The position numbers and the translations under genes were made by a program. The notes below the pieces were generated by a model. The model had not been told where the DNA came from. It did no database searches and was given only the letters and a program-made list of their open reading frames with translations. From the NCBI GenBank assembly GCA_029253285.1, contig JAQWZU010000130.1:1-64000 (forward strand): a stretch of 64,000 nt of DNA, read 5' to 3'. This document shows positions 54,088 through 63,148 of the stretch, one piece after another; positions within the stretch are counted from its first letter, which is position 1; each line of letters begins with the position of its first letter. The DNA is from Akkermansiaceae bacterium (lineage in GTDB: Bacteria > Verrucomicrobiota > Verrucomicrobiia > Verrucomicrobiales > Akkermansiaceae).

Positions 54088-55959
54088 ATGGTAGAAACCT
54101 GGCAGCAAATCGCACTCGGCATCCTCGTGATCGTCGTGTTCGCAAGCTTTGTCAAAGAATGGCTCTCGCCTGAGGTCGTTGCAATTGGGGCGTTGGTAAT
54201 TTGTGTGTTGATCGGAGTCTTGCCGATTGCAGTGGCCGCACCTTCTCCGGAATTGACCGGGGATGAATTGGCGGCTGCAATGAAAAAGTTTCAAGCAGAT
54301 GCCTTGAGGGTCTTTGCTCATCCCGCGCCGATCACGGTGGCTTGCATGTTCGTCATGAGCGAGGCCCTGGAGAGAACCGGGGTCATCGAGACGCTTGGTT
54401 ATTGGTTTGAAAAGACCGCCGGGACCAGTCCGACAAGGATGTTGGTGGTGATGATTCTCGTGGTAGCCGGCTTGTCGGGCTTCATGAACAACACACCTGT
54501 CGTGGTGGTGTTTCTCCCGATCGTTTTGGCGATTTGCCGTCGCAAGGATTGGATGGCGTCCCGGTTTTTGATTCCGCTTTCGTATGCCGCGATTGCAGGC
54601 GGGACGATGACGATCATCGGAACCTCGACGAATCTCGTTGCTTCGGGAATCGCGGCCAAGAGGGATCCGGATGTGGTTTTCGAAATGTTCGACGTGACTC
54701 CACTGGGGATTGTCTTCGTATTCGTGACCTTTGTCTATTTGGTGCTCTTTGGGAAAAAGGTCCTCCCGGATCGGGCGACCCTGGCCACGCTGATCGATAG
54801 TGAGTCTTCGAGGGAGTATATTACCTACGCGATCGTTTCCAAGGGCTCACCGTTGATTGGCCAAAATTTCATCGATAGCTCGATGAAGAAGTTAAAGAAA
54901 GCGCGGGTTCTCGACATCATTCGGGATGGGCAGCGACTTAAGAAATCCCTTGATGAGCTTATTTTTAAAGAGGGCGACGAGATTATTCTCAAAGGAAAAC
55001 TGCAAGGCTTGATGAATCTTGGGGAGGATTCCGGAGTCAGTCTGAAGGCTGAGGAAGATCTGGGGCTTGAGGGGATTCGAACCGAGTCGGCGGTCTTGAT
55101 GGAAGGCATTATCGGTCCGGATTCCACGATGGCTGGAAAGAGCTTAAAGGAGTTGAACTTCCGTCAGCAGTTTGGGGTGCTCATTGTCGCTGTTCACCGT
55201 CGGGGAAGGAATCTTCAGGAGCGCTTCGAAGACGTCAAGCTGGCCTTTGGTGACACCTTGCTAGTTCAGGGCTCGGGACGCCGGATGCAGCAGCTTTTTC
55301 AGCTGAAGGATTTCATTAACCTAAGCGAGCCGAAGCAGATAACAGTGAGGCCGAAGAAAGCGCCGTTCGCAATTCTGGCGATCCTGGCCTTCATGATCAT
55401 TGGAATGCTTGGTGGAGTTGGATTGATTCCGAAAGTGCCCATCGTCTTGATTGCGCTTTCGGCGGCGTTTTTTGTTTTGGTGACTCGTTGTTTGGAGCCC
55501 TCGGAGGCTTATGAGGCGATCGATTGGAAGGTTCTCTTTTTGATTTTTGGAATGCTGGGGCTGGGGCAGGCGATGGATTATTCCGGCGTGGCGCAGTTAA
55601 TGGCGCTCAAAGTGGTTGGGATCATGCAGGGAATGGACCCGCGTTTGATGATTGCCATTGTTTATCTGCTCGCCGCGGTGATGACCGAAATGGTGAGCAA
55701 CAATGCCGTGGCAGCCTTGCTTACTCCTTTGTCGATGATTGTGGCTTATGAGCTCGGTGTTGATCCCCGACCATTCGTGGCGGCAGTGATGTTTGGTTCT
55801 TCTGCAAGTTTCGCCACTCCGATTGGATATCAAACAAATACCTTTGTGTATGGCGCAGGTGGTTACAAGTTTGGGGATTTCTTCCGCGCCGGGTTGCCGC
55901 TGGCCTTGGTCTTGTGGGTCGTTGCCAGCTTCCTGATTCCGGTGATTTGGCCCTTGTAA
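54088..55959 (+). CDS. SLC13-family permease with two RCK_C (TrkA-C) domains
   Basis: A 623-residue membrane protein of the SLC13/ArsB-like superfamily. About eleven hydrophobic segments are split by a cytoplasmic region (~225-425) with two TrkA-C domains (SKGSPLIGQNFIDSSMKKLKKARV and GPDSTMAGKSLKELNFRQQFGV). Signature stretches are PVVVVFLPIVLAIC, GTMTIIGTSTNLVASGIA in the first half and TEMVSNNAVAALLTPL, GSSASFATPIGYQTNTFVYG in the second. Relatives carry divalent anions such as sulfate or dicarboxylates, with sodium. A charged 25-residue loop (ELTGDELAAAMKKFQADAL) follows the first helices. Substrate unknown. Confidence 0.9.
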   Translation: MVETWQQIALGILVIVVFASFVKEWLSPEVVAIGALVICVLIGVLPIAVAAPSPELTGDELAAAMKKFQADALRVFAHPAPITVACMFVMSEALERTGVIETLGYWFEKTAGTSPTRMLVVMILVVAGLSGFMNNTPVVVVFLPIVLAICRRKDWMASRFLIPLSYAAIAGGTMTIIGTSTNLVASGIAAKRDPDVVFEMFDVTPLGIVFVFVTFVYLVLFGKKVLPDRATLATLIDSESSREYITYAIVSKGSPLIGQNFIDSSMKKLKKARVLDIIRDGQRLKKSLDELIFKEGDEIILKGKLQGLMNLGEDSGVSLKAEEDLGLEGIRTESAVLMEGIIGPDSTMAGKSLKELNFRQQFGVLIVAVHRRGRNLQERFEDVKLAFGDTLLVQGSGRRMQQLFQLKDFINLSEPKQITVRPKKAPFAILAILAFMIIGMLGGVGLIPKVPIVLIALSAAFFVLVTRCLEPSEAYEAIDWKVLFLIFGMLGLGQAMDYSGVAQLMALKVVGIMQGMDPRLMIAIVYLLAAVMTEMVSNNAVAALLTPLSMIVAYELGVDPRPFVAAVMFGSSASFATPIGYQTNTFVYGAGGYKFGDFFRAGLPLALVLWVVASFLIPVIWPL

Positions 55960-56030
55960 TTGAGCTGAGTGGGAAATTCCTCGACCCATAGTTGACCGGG
56001 AGGGGCGGGGGCGCTAAGGAATTCCCAGCA

Positions 56031-57017
56031 ATGAAAGATCCCATCACCGTTTCAGTGACCGGAGCCGCCGGACAAATTGGCTACGCTCTTCTCTTCCGTA
56101 TCGCTTCAGGTTCCATGTTTGGGCCGGATCAGCCGGTAAATCTCCGTTTGATTGAGATCGAGCCTGCGATGGGTGCTCTCGAAGGCACCGTGATGGAGCT
56201 CGATGACTGTGCCTTTCCCCTCCTCAACGAAATCGTTCCCACCTGTGATTTGGCCGAGGGATTTCGCGGAACCAGTTGGGCCCTTCTGGTTGGATCAGTG
56301 CCACGTGGCCCGGGTATGGAGCGTAATGATCTTCTTGGAATCAACGGAAAGATTTTCACTGGTCAAGGGCAGGCCATCGCGGGCAATGCGGCATCAAACG
56401 TTCGCACGCTTGTTGTGGGAAATCCCTGTAACACAAACTGCCTGATCGCGATGAATAACGCTGCCGGAATTCCCAAGGAGCAGTTTTTTGCTATGACTCG
56501 TCTCGATGAAAATCGTGCCAAGAGCCAGCTCGCAGCCAAGGCCGGGGTGCATAGCAGCACCGTGAGCAATCTTTGTATCTGGGGGAACCATTCGGCGACC
56601 CAGTATCCTGACTTCACCAATGCCAAGATTAACGGACAGCCTGTTCCCGAGGTCATCACCGATCGTGCTTGGCTTGAAGGTGAATTCATCAGCACCGTGC
56701 AGCAGCGAGGTGCGGCGATTATCAAGGCGCGTGGAGCAAGCTCAGCGGCTTCGGCTGCGAATGGCGTCGTGGATACCGTGCGTTCGTTGACTACTGAAAC
56801 TCCTGCGGGAGACTGGACGAGCGTCGCGGTTTGTTCCGATGGATCGTATGGCATTCCTAAAGGCTTGATTGCTTCCATGCCCATCCGCACCGATGGATCG
56901 AATTGGGAAGTGGTTCAGGGCGTTGAGCTTGATGAATTTTCCCAGGGTAAGCTCGACGCTTCTGTTGCTGAGCTTTCCGACGAACGTGAGGCTGTTTCAG
57001 AGCTCATTCCTTCTTAA
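56031..57017 (+). CDS. mdh: Malate dehydrogenase
   Basis: A 328-residue NAD-dependent malate dehydrogenase of the cytosolic (MDH1-like) type. [25 protein letters not shown] is the NAD site, [20 protein letters not shown] and [17 protein letters not shown] follow, and [17 protein letters not shown] with [11 protein letters not shown] supplies catalytic Asp and His. ATG 56031 is preferred: a 13-residue upstream extension from 55992 looks non-coding. It completes a TCA-cycle step next in function to ppc and the Weimberg output. thiG starts 8 bp downstream. Confidence 0.96.
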   Translation: MKDPITVSVTGAAGQIGYALLFRIASGSMFGPDQPVNLRLIEIEPAMGALEGTVMELDDCAFPLLNEIVPTCDLAEGFRGTSWALLVGSVPRGPGMERNDLLGINGKIFTGQGQAIAGNAASNVRTLVVGNPCNTNCLIAMNNAAGIPKEQFFAMTRLDENRAKSQLAAKAGVHSSTVSNLCIWGNHSATQYPDFTNAKINGQPVPEVITDRAWLEGEFISTVQQRGAAIIKARGASSAASAANGVVDTVRSLTTETPAGDWTSVAVCSDGSYGIPKGLIASMPIRTDGSNWEVVQGVELDEFSQGKLDASVAELSDEREAVSELIPS

Positions 57018-57025
57018 CTAATTTC

Positions 57026-57808
57026 ATGGCTACACCATTGGTCATTGCCGGGCGGGAGTTTTCTTCCCGTCTCATGCTTGGGACGGGTAAGTTTCCCTCC
57101 CACGAACAAATGCGTGACGCTCTGGCTGTCAGTGGGACTGAGATTGTGACTGTAGCTTTGCGGCGGGCCGATCTCAGTGGCCAGAAGGATCCTTTTTCCA
57201 ATATTCTCGAGTTCATTGATCCCGAGAAGTATTTGCTTTTGCCAAATACCAGCGGGGCGATGAATGCCGAAGAGGCGATTCGTTTGGCGCGATTGGCAGC
57301 AGCGGCGGGGTTGCCGAAGTGGGTGAAGTTGGAGATTCACCCGGATCCAACTTATTTGCTACCCGATCCCATTGAAACGCTCAAGGCGGCGGAACAATTG
57401 GTGAAGGAGGACTTTACCGTTCTTCCTTATATAAATGCCGATCCAGTCTTGGCAAAACGGCTGCAAGAGGCCGGGGTCGCGACGGTAATGCCATTGGGCG
57501 CGCCCATTGGAAGTAACCGTGGAATTTCGACCCGTGATCAGATTCAAATCATTATTGATCAGGCCGAGGTCCCGGTCGTGGTTGATGCAGGGATTGGCGT
57601 GCCGAGTCACGCCGCGGAAGCGATGGAATTGGGTGCTGATGCGGTTCTTGTCAATACGGCGATTGCAATTGCCTCGGATCCTTGCCGCATGGGAGAGGCT
57701 TTTAAGAAAGCAGTCGAAGCGGGCCGGGAGGCCTACGAATTGGGACTTCCCGAGGTGATGGAATCGGCTTCTGCGACGAGCCCGTTGACGGGTTTTTTAG
57801 CTGAGTAA
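57026..57808 (+). CDS. thiG: Thiazole synthase ThiG
   Basis: A 260-residue TIM-barrel protein: [60 protein letters not shown], the Schiff-base lysine in [26 protein letters not shown] and [30 protein letters not shown]. ThiG condenses deoxyxylulose phosphate, dehydroglycine and ThiS-thiocarboxylate to the thiazole of thiamin. thiS, thiF and thiH are not in this window. The 3' end encodes a terminator-like hairpin. Gene follows mdh by 8 bp. Confidence 0.95.
   Translation: MATPLVIAGREFSSRLMLGTGKFPSHEQMRDALAVSGTEIVTVALRRADLSGQKDPFSNILEFIDPEKYLLLPNTSGAMNAEEAIRLARLAAAAGLPKWVKLEIHPDPTYLLPDPIETLKAAEQLVKEDFTVLPYINADPVLAKRLQEAGVATVMPLGAPIGSNRGISTRDQIQIIIDQAEVPVVVDAGIGVPSHAAEAMELGADAVLVNTAIAIASDPCRMGEAFKKAVEAGREAYELGLPEVMESASATSPLTGFLAE
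57781..57798 (+). terminator. Intrinsic terminator inside the thiG 3' end
   Basis: CCCG (57781-57784), TTGA loop and CGGG (57789-57792) are followed by six T residues (57793-57798). The T-run ends eight bases before the thiG TAA (57806-57808). A second, longer hairpin lies just beyond. Confidence 0.55.
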
Positions 57809-57809
57809 A

Positions 57810-57835
57810 CCAGCTCATCCCTTGGGGTAAGCTGG
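57810..57835. terminator. Convergent hairpin between thiG and the DsbD-alpha-like gene
   Basis: CCAGCT (57810-57815) pairs with AGCTGG (57830-57835), with an inner CCC/GGG stem. T- or A-rich sequence follows. It overlaps the stop of the minus-strand gene and can act on both transcripts. Confidence 0.55.
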
Positions 57836-58621
57836 ATTAATTTTAAAAAATTGCTTTCCGATTTTGAGGACGCCGGGGAGGCTGTTGATTTTTTTTGGAG
57901 AGAACTCGGATCGCGGCATGGTGAGGATTAGAGAGCCGTCGGTTCCTTGGCTGATTTCTTGCGGTTGATCCGAAGAGACCTGCCCGTCGCTGGAAAAGAA
58001 GTAGACCTTTTTTGTCTTGGGAATTGCCGGGGAGGATAACTTCAATTCGATTTGTTGATGACCCCGGACCGAGCTTATCAGCTTGGGATTTGTTTTGGGG
58101 ATCTCCTTGCTGGCGGTTTTGATAAGCGCAGTGGCGTGAGGATCGGGGATGGGTTTTCGAGTGACGGGAAAAGTGAGTTCGAACGATTGAAAGTTAGGAA
58201 AACAGCCCCGCGCACAGCACATCCAGTTGGCATCGACCTTTAGGCTAACGGTTTTTGTTTCGATCTTGGCGGGGGGAGTGAGCGTGACCAGTAAGCTGAC
58301 GTCTCTTTCGTAACCATGGCAGGGGTATTTCGCCATAAAGGTATTCTCAGGATAAGGCCATCTGATTTCGGAAGCCGTGAAGCCTTGCGGCAGTTTCCAT
58401 TCGAGGGAAGTGGGAACTCCGACCATTCCTGGGTTTTTCCAGTAGGTGTGAAATCCGGCGTGGTGATGAATGTGGAACCCGATGGTGAGGGGAACACCGG
58501 GCGTAATGCTACGGGACTCTGAGATCAGCGCGACATCGAGGCCGGGGCCGTCCAATTGGGCCTCGTAGGCGGAGGTGGTTTGCACAAAAGCCAAAGTGAG
58601 AACGAGCAGCGATCGAATCAT
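57815..58621 (-). CDS. DsbD-alpha-like secreted protein (DsbD N-terminal domain)
   Basis: A 268-residue exported protein (MIRSLLVLTLAFVQTTSAYEAQ). It has the immunoglobulin-like DsbD N-terminal domain features: VPLTIGFHIHHHAGFHTYWKNPGMVGVPTSLEWKLPQGF, IRWPYPENTF, YPCHGYERDVSLLV and the cysteine motif VDANWMCCARGCFPNFQSFELTF. In E. coli DsbD the two N-terminal cysteines pass electrons to periplasmic proteins. No DsbD membrane or thioredoxin part follows, so it would act alone or with a separate partner. Start ATG 58621 gives the signal peptide. Confidence 0.78.
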   Translation of the reverse strand: MIRSLLVLTLAFVQTTSAYEAQLDGPGLDVALISESRSITPGVPLTIGFHIHHHAGFHTYWKNPGMVGVPTSLEWKLPQGFTASEIRWPYPENTFMAKYPCHGYERDVSLLVTLTPPAKIETKTVSLKVDANWMCCARGCFPNFQSFELTFPVTRKPIPDPHATALIKTASKEIPKTNPKLISSVRGHQQIELKLSSPAIPKTKKVYFFSSDGQVSSDQPQEISQGTDGSLILTMPRSEFSPKKINSLPGVLKIGKQFFKINPAYPKG

Positions 58622-58663
58622 TTCATTCAAGGTGTTCGCGAATGATTTTGATGGCAAGTCGCT

Positions 58664-59164
58664 TTACTTGGCCGGAATCAGGAGAGTGGCACCAATTCGG
58701 ATGTTGGTTCCGCTCAATTTGTTCGCCCTCTGAATGGCCGATACGCTCACTCCGTATTTCCGGGAAAGTCCGTATAATGTATCGCCCTTCGCAACCTTAT
58801 GACGGCGTGACTTAGGCCTCACCTTGACCGGTTTTGGTTTAACCTTGGGCTTGGGTCGGTATGTCGACTTTGGCTTGGGACGATAGGTCGGCTTCGGTGC
58901 CGGACGTGTCTCCTGTTTTGGTTTTTTGTAGACCTGGCGCGTTGGTTTTTCATTTTCAACGACTTTGGGCTCTTTGGTCTTTTTCTTGCTGAACCAGAAG
59001 CGATTTCTCTTGGGTGGATTGTCAGCCCAGGCTTCGACGTAATTTCCGTTCTCATCAAAGGGGCCAATGGCGGGGTTGTAGTCGGGAGTTCGTTTCCCCG
59101 AACAACTCACCAAAAAGAAACTCAGTGCAAGGGTGGAAAGGAAAGAGAAGGCGTTGTTCGGCAT
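58664..59164 (-). CDS. LysM-domain lipoprotein
   Basis: A 166-residue lipoprotein: MPNNAFSFLSTLALSFFLVSCSGKRTPDY has a lipobox with Cys21. A Pro/Lys-rich linker with repeats of RPKPK follows (~85-118), then a C-terminal LysM domain, RHKVAKGDTLYGLSRKYGVSVSAIQRANKLSGTNIRIGATLLIPAK. LysM binds peptidoglycan. The linker would span the periplasm between the anchored N-terminus and the wall. It lies 42 bp upstream of the DsbD-alpha-like gene on the same strand. Confidence 0.88.
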   Translation of the reverse strand: MPNNAFSFLSTLALSFFLVSCSGKRTPDYNPAIGPFDENGNYVEAWADNPPKRNRFWFSKKKTKEPKVVENEKPTRQVYKKPKQETRPAPKPTYRPKPKSTYRPKPKVKPKPVKVRPKSRRHKVAKGDTLYGLSRKYGVSVSAIQRANKLSGTNIRIGATLLIPAK

Positions 59165-59223
59165 CGCTAAAAACTAAATAGCAAAGAAATCGAGAAGAAC
59201 AAACATTAGTTAAGAATGCCGAA

Positions 59224-60093
59224 TTATCTAATCTCGGTCCCGATTCCCGATTGGGTGAAAATTTCGAGTAATAGGGTGTGCGGAGTGCGGCCATCGATGA
59301 AGTGGACCTTTTCAACTCCGCTCTCGAGGGCTTCCAAAGCAGAAGTGATTTTTGGGATCATCCCTCCGGAGATGGTGCCGTCGTCGATTAGCTTCTGCGC
59401 TTCTGCACTGCTGACTGACTCGATGAGAGTGGATTGGTCGGATGGGTCGCGAAGCAGGCCCGGAACGTCGGAGAGGTATACCAATTTGGCTGGTTTGAGG
59501 GCGCAGGCAAGGGCTGCTGCGGCCAAATCCGCGTTGATGTTGTGGGGTTCTCCTGTTTCTTCGTGCTTTCCGAGCGGGGAAATGACCGGAACCAACCCAG
59601 CACTGATAGCGCCGAGAATGTCTTCGGTGTGGCAGGAGGTGGCCTGGCCGACCCTACCGATATCAACCGGGGCTCCGGAGTTGTCTTTTCCGAAAAGTTG
59701 TTTGGCTGTAAACACTGAAAGCCCGTGGATTGAAGCGGCTTTTCCGCCGAATTCGTTGATTGTCTCAACAAGTCCCGCGTTGATGCTCTGATGCAGGGTT
59801 TCTTCGACAATCTTGATGGCTTCTGGCGTGGTGATGCGGAATCCCCCGACAAATTTGGCTTCGAGCCCGGCTTCGTTCATCGCTGCGGAGATAGCTTTTC
59901 CGCCACCGTGAACGATGACGGGACTAATTCCGGCATTCTCGAGAAAAACGATATCCCTCATGACTTCACGGACTAGCCCGGGGTTGTCCATTGCGGACCC
60001 TCCCATTTTGATCAGAAAGGTTTTACCCCGGAATCGTTGCAGATAGGGAAGTGCATCAACCAGAACCTGCGCTTTTTCGGTGGCTGTCGTCAT
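59224..60093 (-). CDS. argB: Acetylglutamate kinase
   Basis: A 289-residue N-acetylglutamate kinase: KTFLIKMGGSAM (phosphate-binding Gly-rich loop), ISPVIVHGGGKAISAAM, EAKFVGGFRITTPEAIKIVEETL, GRVGQATSCHTEDILGAISAGLVPVISPLG, NINADLAAAALACALKPAKLVYLSDVPGLL and IPKITSALEALESGVEKVHFIDGRTPHTLLLEIFTQSGIGTEI. The C-terminal IGTEI is typical. It phosphorylates N-acetylglutamate in arginine synthesis. ATG 60093 is chosen; the frame extends 12 residues upstream without similarity. Confidence 0.96.
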   Translation of the reverse strand: MTTATEKAQVLVDALPYLQRFRGKTFLIKMGGSAMDNPGLVREVMRDIVFLENAGISPVIVHGGGKAISAAMNEAGLEAKFVGGFRITTPEAIKIVEETLHQSINAGLVETINEFGGKAASIHGLSVFTAKQLFGKDNSGAPVDIGRVGQATSCHTEDILGAISAGLVPVISPLGKHEETGEPHNINADLAAAALACALKPAKLVYLSDVPGLLRDPSDQSTLIESVSSAEAQKLIDDGTISGGMIPKITSALEALESGVEKVHFIDGRTPHTLLLEIFTQSGIGTEIR

Positions 60094-60156
60094 GGCGGAA
60101 ATATAATGAAGAGAGGCTGTCTTGACCAATGAGAAAGCGGCGTTATCTAAGGTTTC

Positions 60157-60765
60157 ATGAAGCGAGTGGTTGAGCCAGAGTTATTGGACGAACTCTCCGG
60201 CAACGACCCGGCGGCCATTCGGAGTCGTCGGGATCTTCGTATGATCAATTGGTTCATGGGAAATGAGGGGTGGATTCATAGGCAAATTGAGGAAGGGGAG
60301 TCTATGGTGGAATTGGGTGCAGGGACGGGAGAACTGACGGGCAAGTTGAGCGATACTGGAAAGGTGACGGGATTGGATTTCCAGGGGAAGCCCAGGGGTC
60401 TGGAAGTTGATTGGAAGCAGGGTGATCTTTTTGAAACGATGCCCGATTGTCCCGGAGACACCGCTGTGGCAAATTTGATTCTCCATCATTTCGACGATGA
60501 TCAATTAAGGCGGCTTGGTGGTTTGATTGGCACCCGGAAAAAGTTTGTCGCGGCCGAGCCGTATCGTTCATGTCGATCGCTGTTTCAAGGAAGCCTCCTC
60601 TGGCCTGCGATCAACGCGGTGACAAAACATGACATGATGGTGAGTATTCGGGCGGGGTTTCGGAGAGGGGAGCTTTCGGCATTGTTGCAGTTGGGAGAGC
60701 GTTGGCAATGGCGGGAGGAGGTGTCGTTTTTCGGCGGAATTCGTGTAGTGGCGTGGCGGGAATGA
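60157..60765 (+). CDS. Class I SAM-dependent methyltransferase
   Basis: A 202-residue methyltransferase: SMVELGAGTGELTGKLSDTGKVTGLDFQ contains motif I (ELGAGTG), DWKQGDLFE and AVANLILHHFDDDQL motif post-II. It has an unusual middle with AAEPYRSCRSLFQGSLLWPAINAVTKHDMMVSIRAGFRRGEL, suggesting a hydrophobic substrate. The stop overlaps the start of the FAD oxidoreductase gene (ATGA at 60762), so the two form a coupled pair. The pairing recalls methyltransferase/FAD-reductase genes next to type III polyketide synthases, although none is seen here. Confidence 0.82.
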   Translation: MKRVVEPELLDELSGNDPAAIRSRRDLRMINWFMGNEGWIHRQIEEGESMVELGAGTGELTGKLSDTGKVTGLDFQGKPRGLEVDWKQGDLFETMPDCPGDTAVANLILHHFDDDQLRRLGGLIGTRKKFVAAEPYRSCRSLFQGSLLWPAINAVTKHDMMVSIRAGFRRGELSALLQLGERWQWREEVSFFGGIRVVAWRE

Positions 60766-61775
60766 AGCAGATCGAAATTGTGGGAGGCGGGCTGGCCGGG
60801 CTTGCGCTGGGGATTGCCATGCGGAGGAGGGAGGTCCCAGTAATTCTCCGCGAAGCAACCACCTATCCACGACATCGGGTTTGCGGGGAATTTATTAATG
60901 GAGTGACCATTGAGACATTGGAGAATCTGGGCATTGCTCACTTGTTTTCCGATGCCTTGAAGCACGGGAAAACGCGATGGTGGGTGGGAGATGAGAAGAT
61001 TCTGGAAGCGCAGCTATCCAAGCCTGCTCTTGGGATGTCTCGATGGGAAATGGACGAACGCTTGAGGCAGGAATTTGAGCGATCGGGAGGTGAGTTAATC
61101 GTTAACGACCGCGTTGACCGGGAGGCCATGGAAGGACGGGTTTGGACAGCTGGCAGAAAGTTGGAAAAGGGCACGCCTTGGTTGGGATTGAAGGCTCATT
61201 TTGACGGCGTTCCCCTCGATGGGTATTTGGAGATGCATCTAGGAAATGGAGGGTATGTTGGACTGACTCCGATAGAAGGGGATGGCTCCAAAATCAACGT
61301 TTGTGGTCTTTTTCGAGGGGCGAAGATGGGAAAGGGAAATCCTTTACTCAATGCTCTGGATGAGTGCGGGTTGGAGAAGCTGGTTGATCGACTCCGGGGC
61401 GGAGAGATGAATCAAAAATCGCTCACAGGAATTAGTGGGTTTCGATTGGGTAGTCAGTTAGTGGAGCATGAATTGTGCGTGCTCGGAGATGCGGAGAGAA
61501 TGATTCCTCCCTTTACAGGGAATGGAATGTCGATGGCCTTTGAATCTGCGGAATGCGCACTGGATCCATTGATGATTTATGTGCAGCAGGGCGCAGCCTG
61601 GGATACGACCTGTAATAATATTCAGCTCAATCTTGAGGAACGTTTTGGGCGCCGTGTCCAGCTGGCACTGGGCTTGCATCGGATTCTTACAAATCGCATC
61701 GGGCGGAAGGGGATTTCCCTCGCGGCGAAGTGTGGAGTGTTGCCCTTTCAGTGGCTCCATCGGAGTCTCTGTTAG
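60762..61775 (+). CDS. FAD-dependent oxidoreductase (geranylgeranyl reductase-like)
   Basis: A 337-residue flavoprotein: MKQIEIVGGGLAGLALGIAMRRREVPVILRE is an ADP-binding Rossmann fold (GGGLAG), followed by HRVCGEFINGVTIETLENLG. The FAD motif LVEHELCVLGDAERMIPPFTGNGMSMAFESA has GD and PFTGNG typical of the geranylgeranyl reductase / halogenase-like superfamily. WRWEMDERL-type Arg appears as SRWEMDERLRQEF. It is coupled to the methyltransferase gene upstream. Reduction or oxidation of an isoprenoid or polyketide is likely; substrate is not known. Confidence 0.8.
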   Translation: MKQIEIVGGGLAGLALGIAMRRREVPVILREATTYPRHRVCGEFINGVTIETLENLGIAHLFSDALKHGKTRWWVGDEKILEAQLSKPALGMSRWEMDERLRQEFERSGGELIVNDRVDREAMEGRVWTAGRKLEKGTPWLGLKAHFDGVPLDGYLEMHLGNGGYVGLTPIEGDGSKINVCGLFRGAKMGKGNPLLNALDECGLEKLVDRLRGGEMNQKSLTGISGFRLGSQLVEHELCVLGDAERMIPPFTGNGMSMAFESAECALDPLMIYVQQGAAWDTTCNNIQLNLEERFGRRVQLALGLHRILTNRIGRKGISLAAKCGVLPFQWLHRSLC

Positions 61776-61782
61776 ACCGCCG

Positions 61783-62364
61783 CTACTCTCCGGTGAGGAG
61801 GTAGTTATGATACATATAGAATTCCTGGAAGAGAAACCTAGCCTTGGCTTCGGTGGATTGGAATCGTGTCGATTTCGTGGCCGAGGCATAGACTTTGACA
61901 TCGAGGTCGTCCGCCATGCGTCGGGCTCGTTTTAAGTGCCATGGGTCACTTACCAGAAGAGCGTTTTTCCATCCTTCTTTCTGAAGGATTTTTTTGGCTT
62001 CGGAAAGGTTTTCGTAAGTTTTGGTTGATTCAGATTCCACACGAATCGCCGATGCCGGCACTCCTTGGGAAAGGCAGTAATCGAAGCTGACTTTGGACTC
62101 GGAGAAGTCCGCGCCCTTTCCAAAACCGCCTGTTAAAATCAGGGCGTTGACTCTCTTTGATTTGAAAAGTTCGATGGCGTGGTTGAGTCGTTCTCTGAGA
62201 ACGGGAGAGGGTTTGTCATGCCATGCGGCGGCCCCCAGGACGATGGCACAGTCGGCAGTTCGGTTCCGGTCGAGATGACCCACGCGATGAATATCCCAAA
62301 GCTGCCCGCCAACATAAGCCAGCGACAGGATCAGGATAAGGAAAAGGATGCGGCGACGGCGCAT
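61783..62364 (-). CDS. YdcF-like DUF218 protein
   Basis: A 193-residue protein with an N-terminal membrane segment (RRILFLILILSLAYVGGQLW). The DUF218 domain is ADCAIVLGAAAWHDKPSPVLRERLNHAIELFKSKRVNALILTGGFGKG, VPASAIRVESESTKTYENLSEAKKIL and NALLVSDPWHLKRARRMADDL. ATG 62364 begins the hydrophobic segment; an upstream extension from 62553 is not credible. DUF218 includes YdcF and SanA; exact function is unknown. It ends 7 bp from the convergent FAD oxidoreductase gene. Confidence 0.85.
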   Translation of the reverse strand: MRRRRILFLILILSLAYVGGQLWDIHRVGHLDRNRTADCAIVLGAAAWHDKPSPVLRERLNHAIELFKSKRVNALILTGGFGKGADFSESKVSFDYCLSQGVPASAIRVESESTKTYENLSEAKKILQKEGWKNALLVSDPWHLKRARRMADDLDVKVYASATKSTRFQSTEAKARFLFQEFYMYHNYLLTGE

Positions 62365-62422
62365 GAAACAAGAGGGTCTGGGGAAATGTAGTCCATGTGT
62401 GAAAAAGGAAAAGTGGAAAGCC

Positions 62423-63046
62423 TTAACCTTTTTGATAAGTGAGGAAAAATTCGCCTTCAGCACCTTCTTCGAGAATCTCCAGACGGTAGAGCCTCGACGC
62501 GGGGAGGTAGTCTCCGGGGAGTCCGGTAATACTCGGAGCTTCCTGACCGCCAAAGATCGAGTGGCTGGCTAGGGTGAGATGGATGGTGTCCACCAAATTC
62601 AGTTGGAAGAGATTTTTGACCAAGCTTCCTCCTCCTTCACAGAGAAGTGTTTCAATCTGGGTCTCGTGGTCGAGCCAATGCAGCCACTCGGCAAGATCGA
62701 GTTGGTGAATAGTGGCGGGAAATGACGAGAGATCAGCGATACTTGAAGTGATAATGTGACGAGGACCTCCCTCGGACTGGAAAAAGGGATGTTGGGGGTC
62801 AAGGAGGCCTTTTTCCGTAATAACACAGCGCCAGGGTTGTTCTTGTGGCGGTAGACCGGGGATGGCCATGGTCATTTGGTCGGCTTCTAGGGTGTTCCGG
62901 CCCACTAGAATGGCATCGGCCTGCTTTCTGATGTCATGAAGTCGTTCCAAATCCAGTCTGGAAGTGAAGTGGGCGGGTGTCTTGGCGCGGGTGGAAATCT
63001 TCCCATCGGCGCTGAGAGCAAAGTTAATCATAATTTTCAGGCCCAT
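62423..63046 (-). CDS. RibD C-terminal-like reductase
   Basis: A 207-residue protein of the RibD-C/dihydrofolate reductase superfamily: MINFALSADGKISTRAKTP, HDIRKQADAILVGRNTLEADQMTM, WRCVITEKGLLDP, ETLLCEGGGSLVKNLFQLNLVDTIHLTLASHSIFGGQEAPS and ETFFLTYQK-like end. The deaminase half is absent. It may reduce the riboflavin intermediate 2,5-diamino-6-ribosylaminopyrimidinone phosphate or another substrate with NADPH. No riboflavin gene adjoins it. Confidence 0.85.
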   Translation of the reverse strand: MGLKIMINFALSADGKISTRAKTPAHFTSRLDLERLHDIRKQADAILVGRNTLEADQMTMAIPGLPPQEQPWRCVITEKGLLDPQHPFFQSEGGPRHIITSSIADLSSFPATIHQLDLAEWLHWLDHETQIETLLCEGGGSLVKNLFQLNLVDTIHLTLASHSIFGGQEAPSITGLPGDYLPASRLYRLEILEEGAEGEFFLTYQKG

Positions 63047-63148
63047 CTTTCGAGCCGAATTTGTCTCCAGTCATTTGATTTGCAAGCACCAGTCTCAGGG
63101 AAAAGGTTGGTCAGTTCGAAAATTATTCGCTAAACTTTGGTTTCGTTG

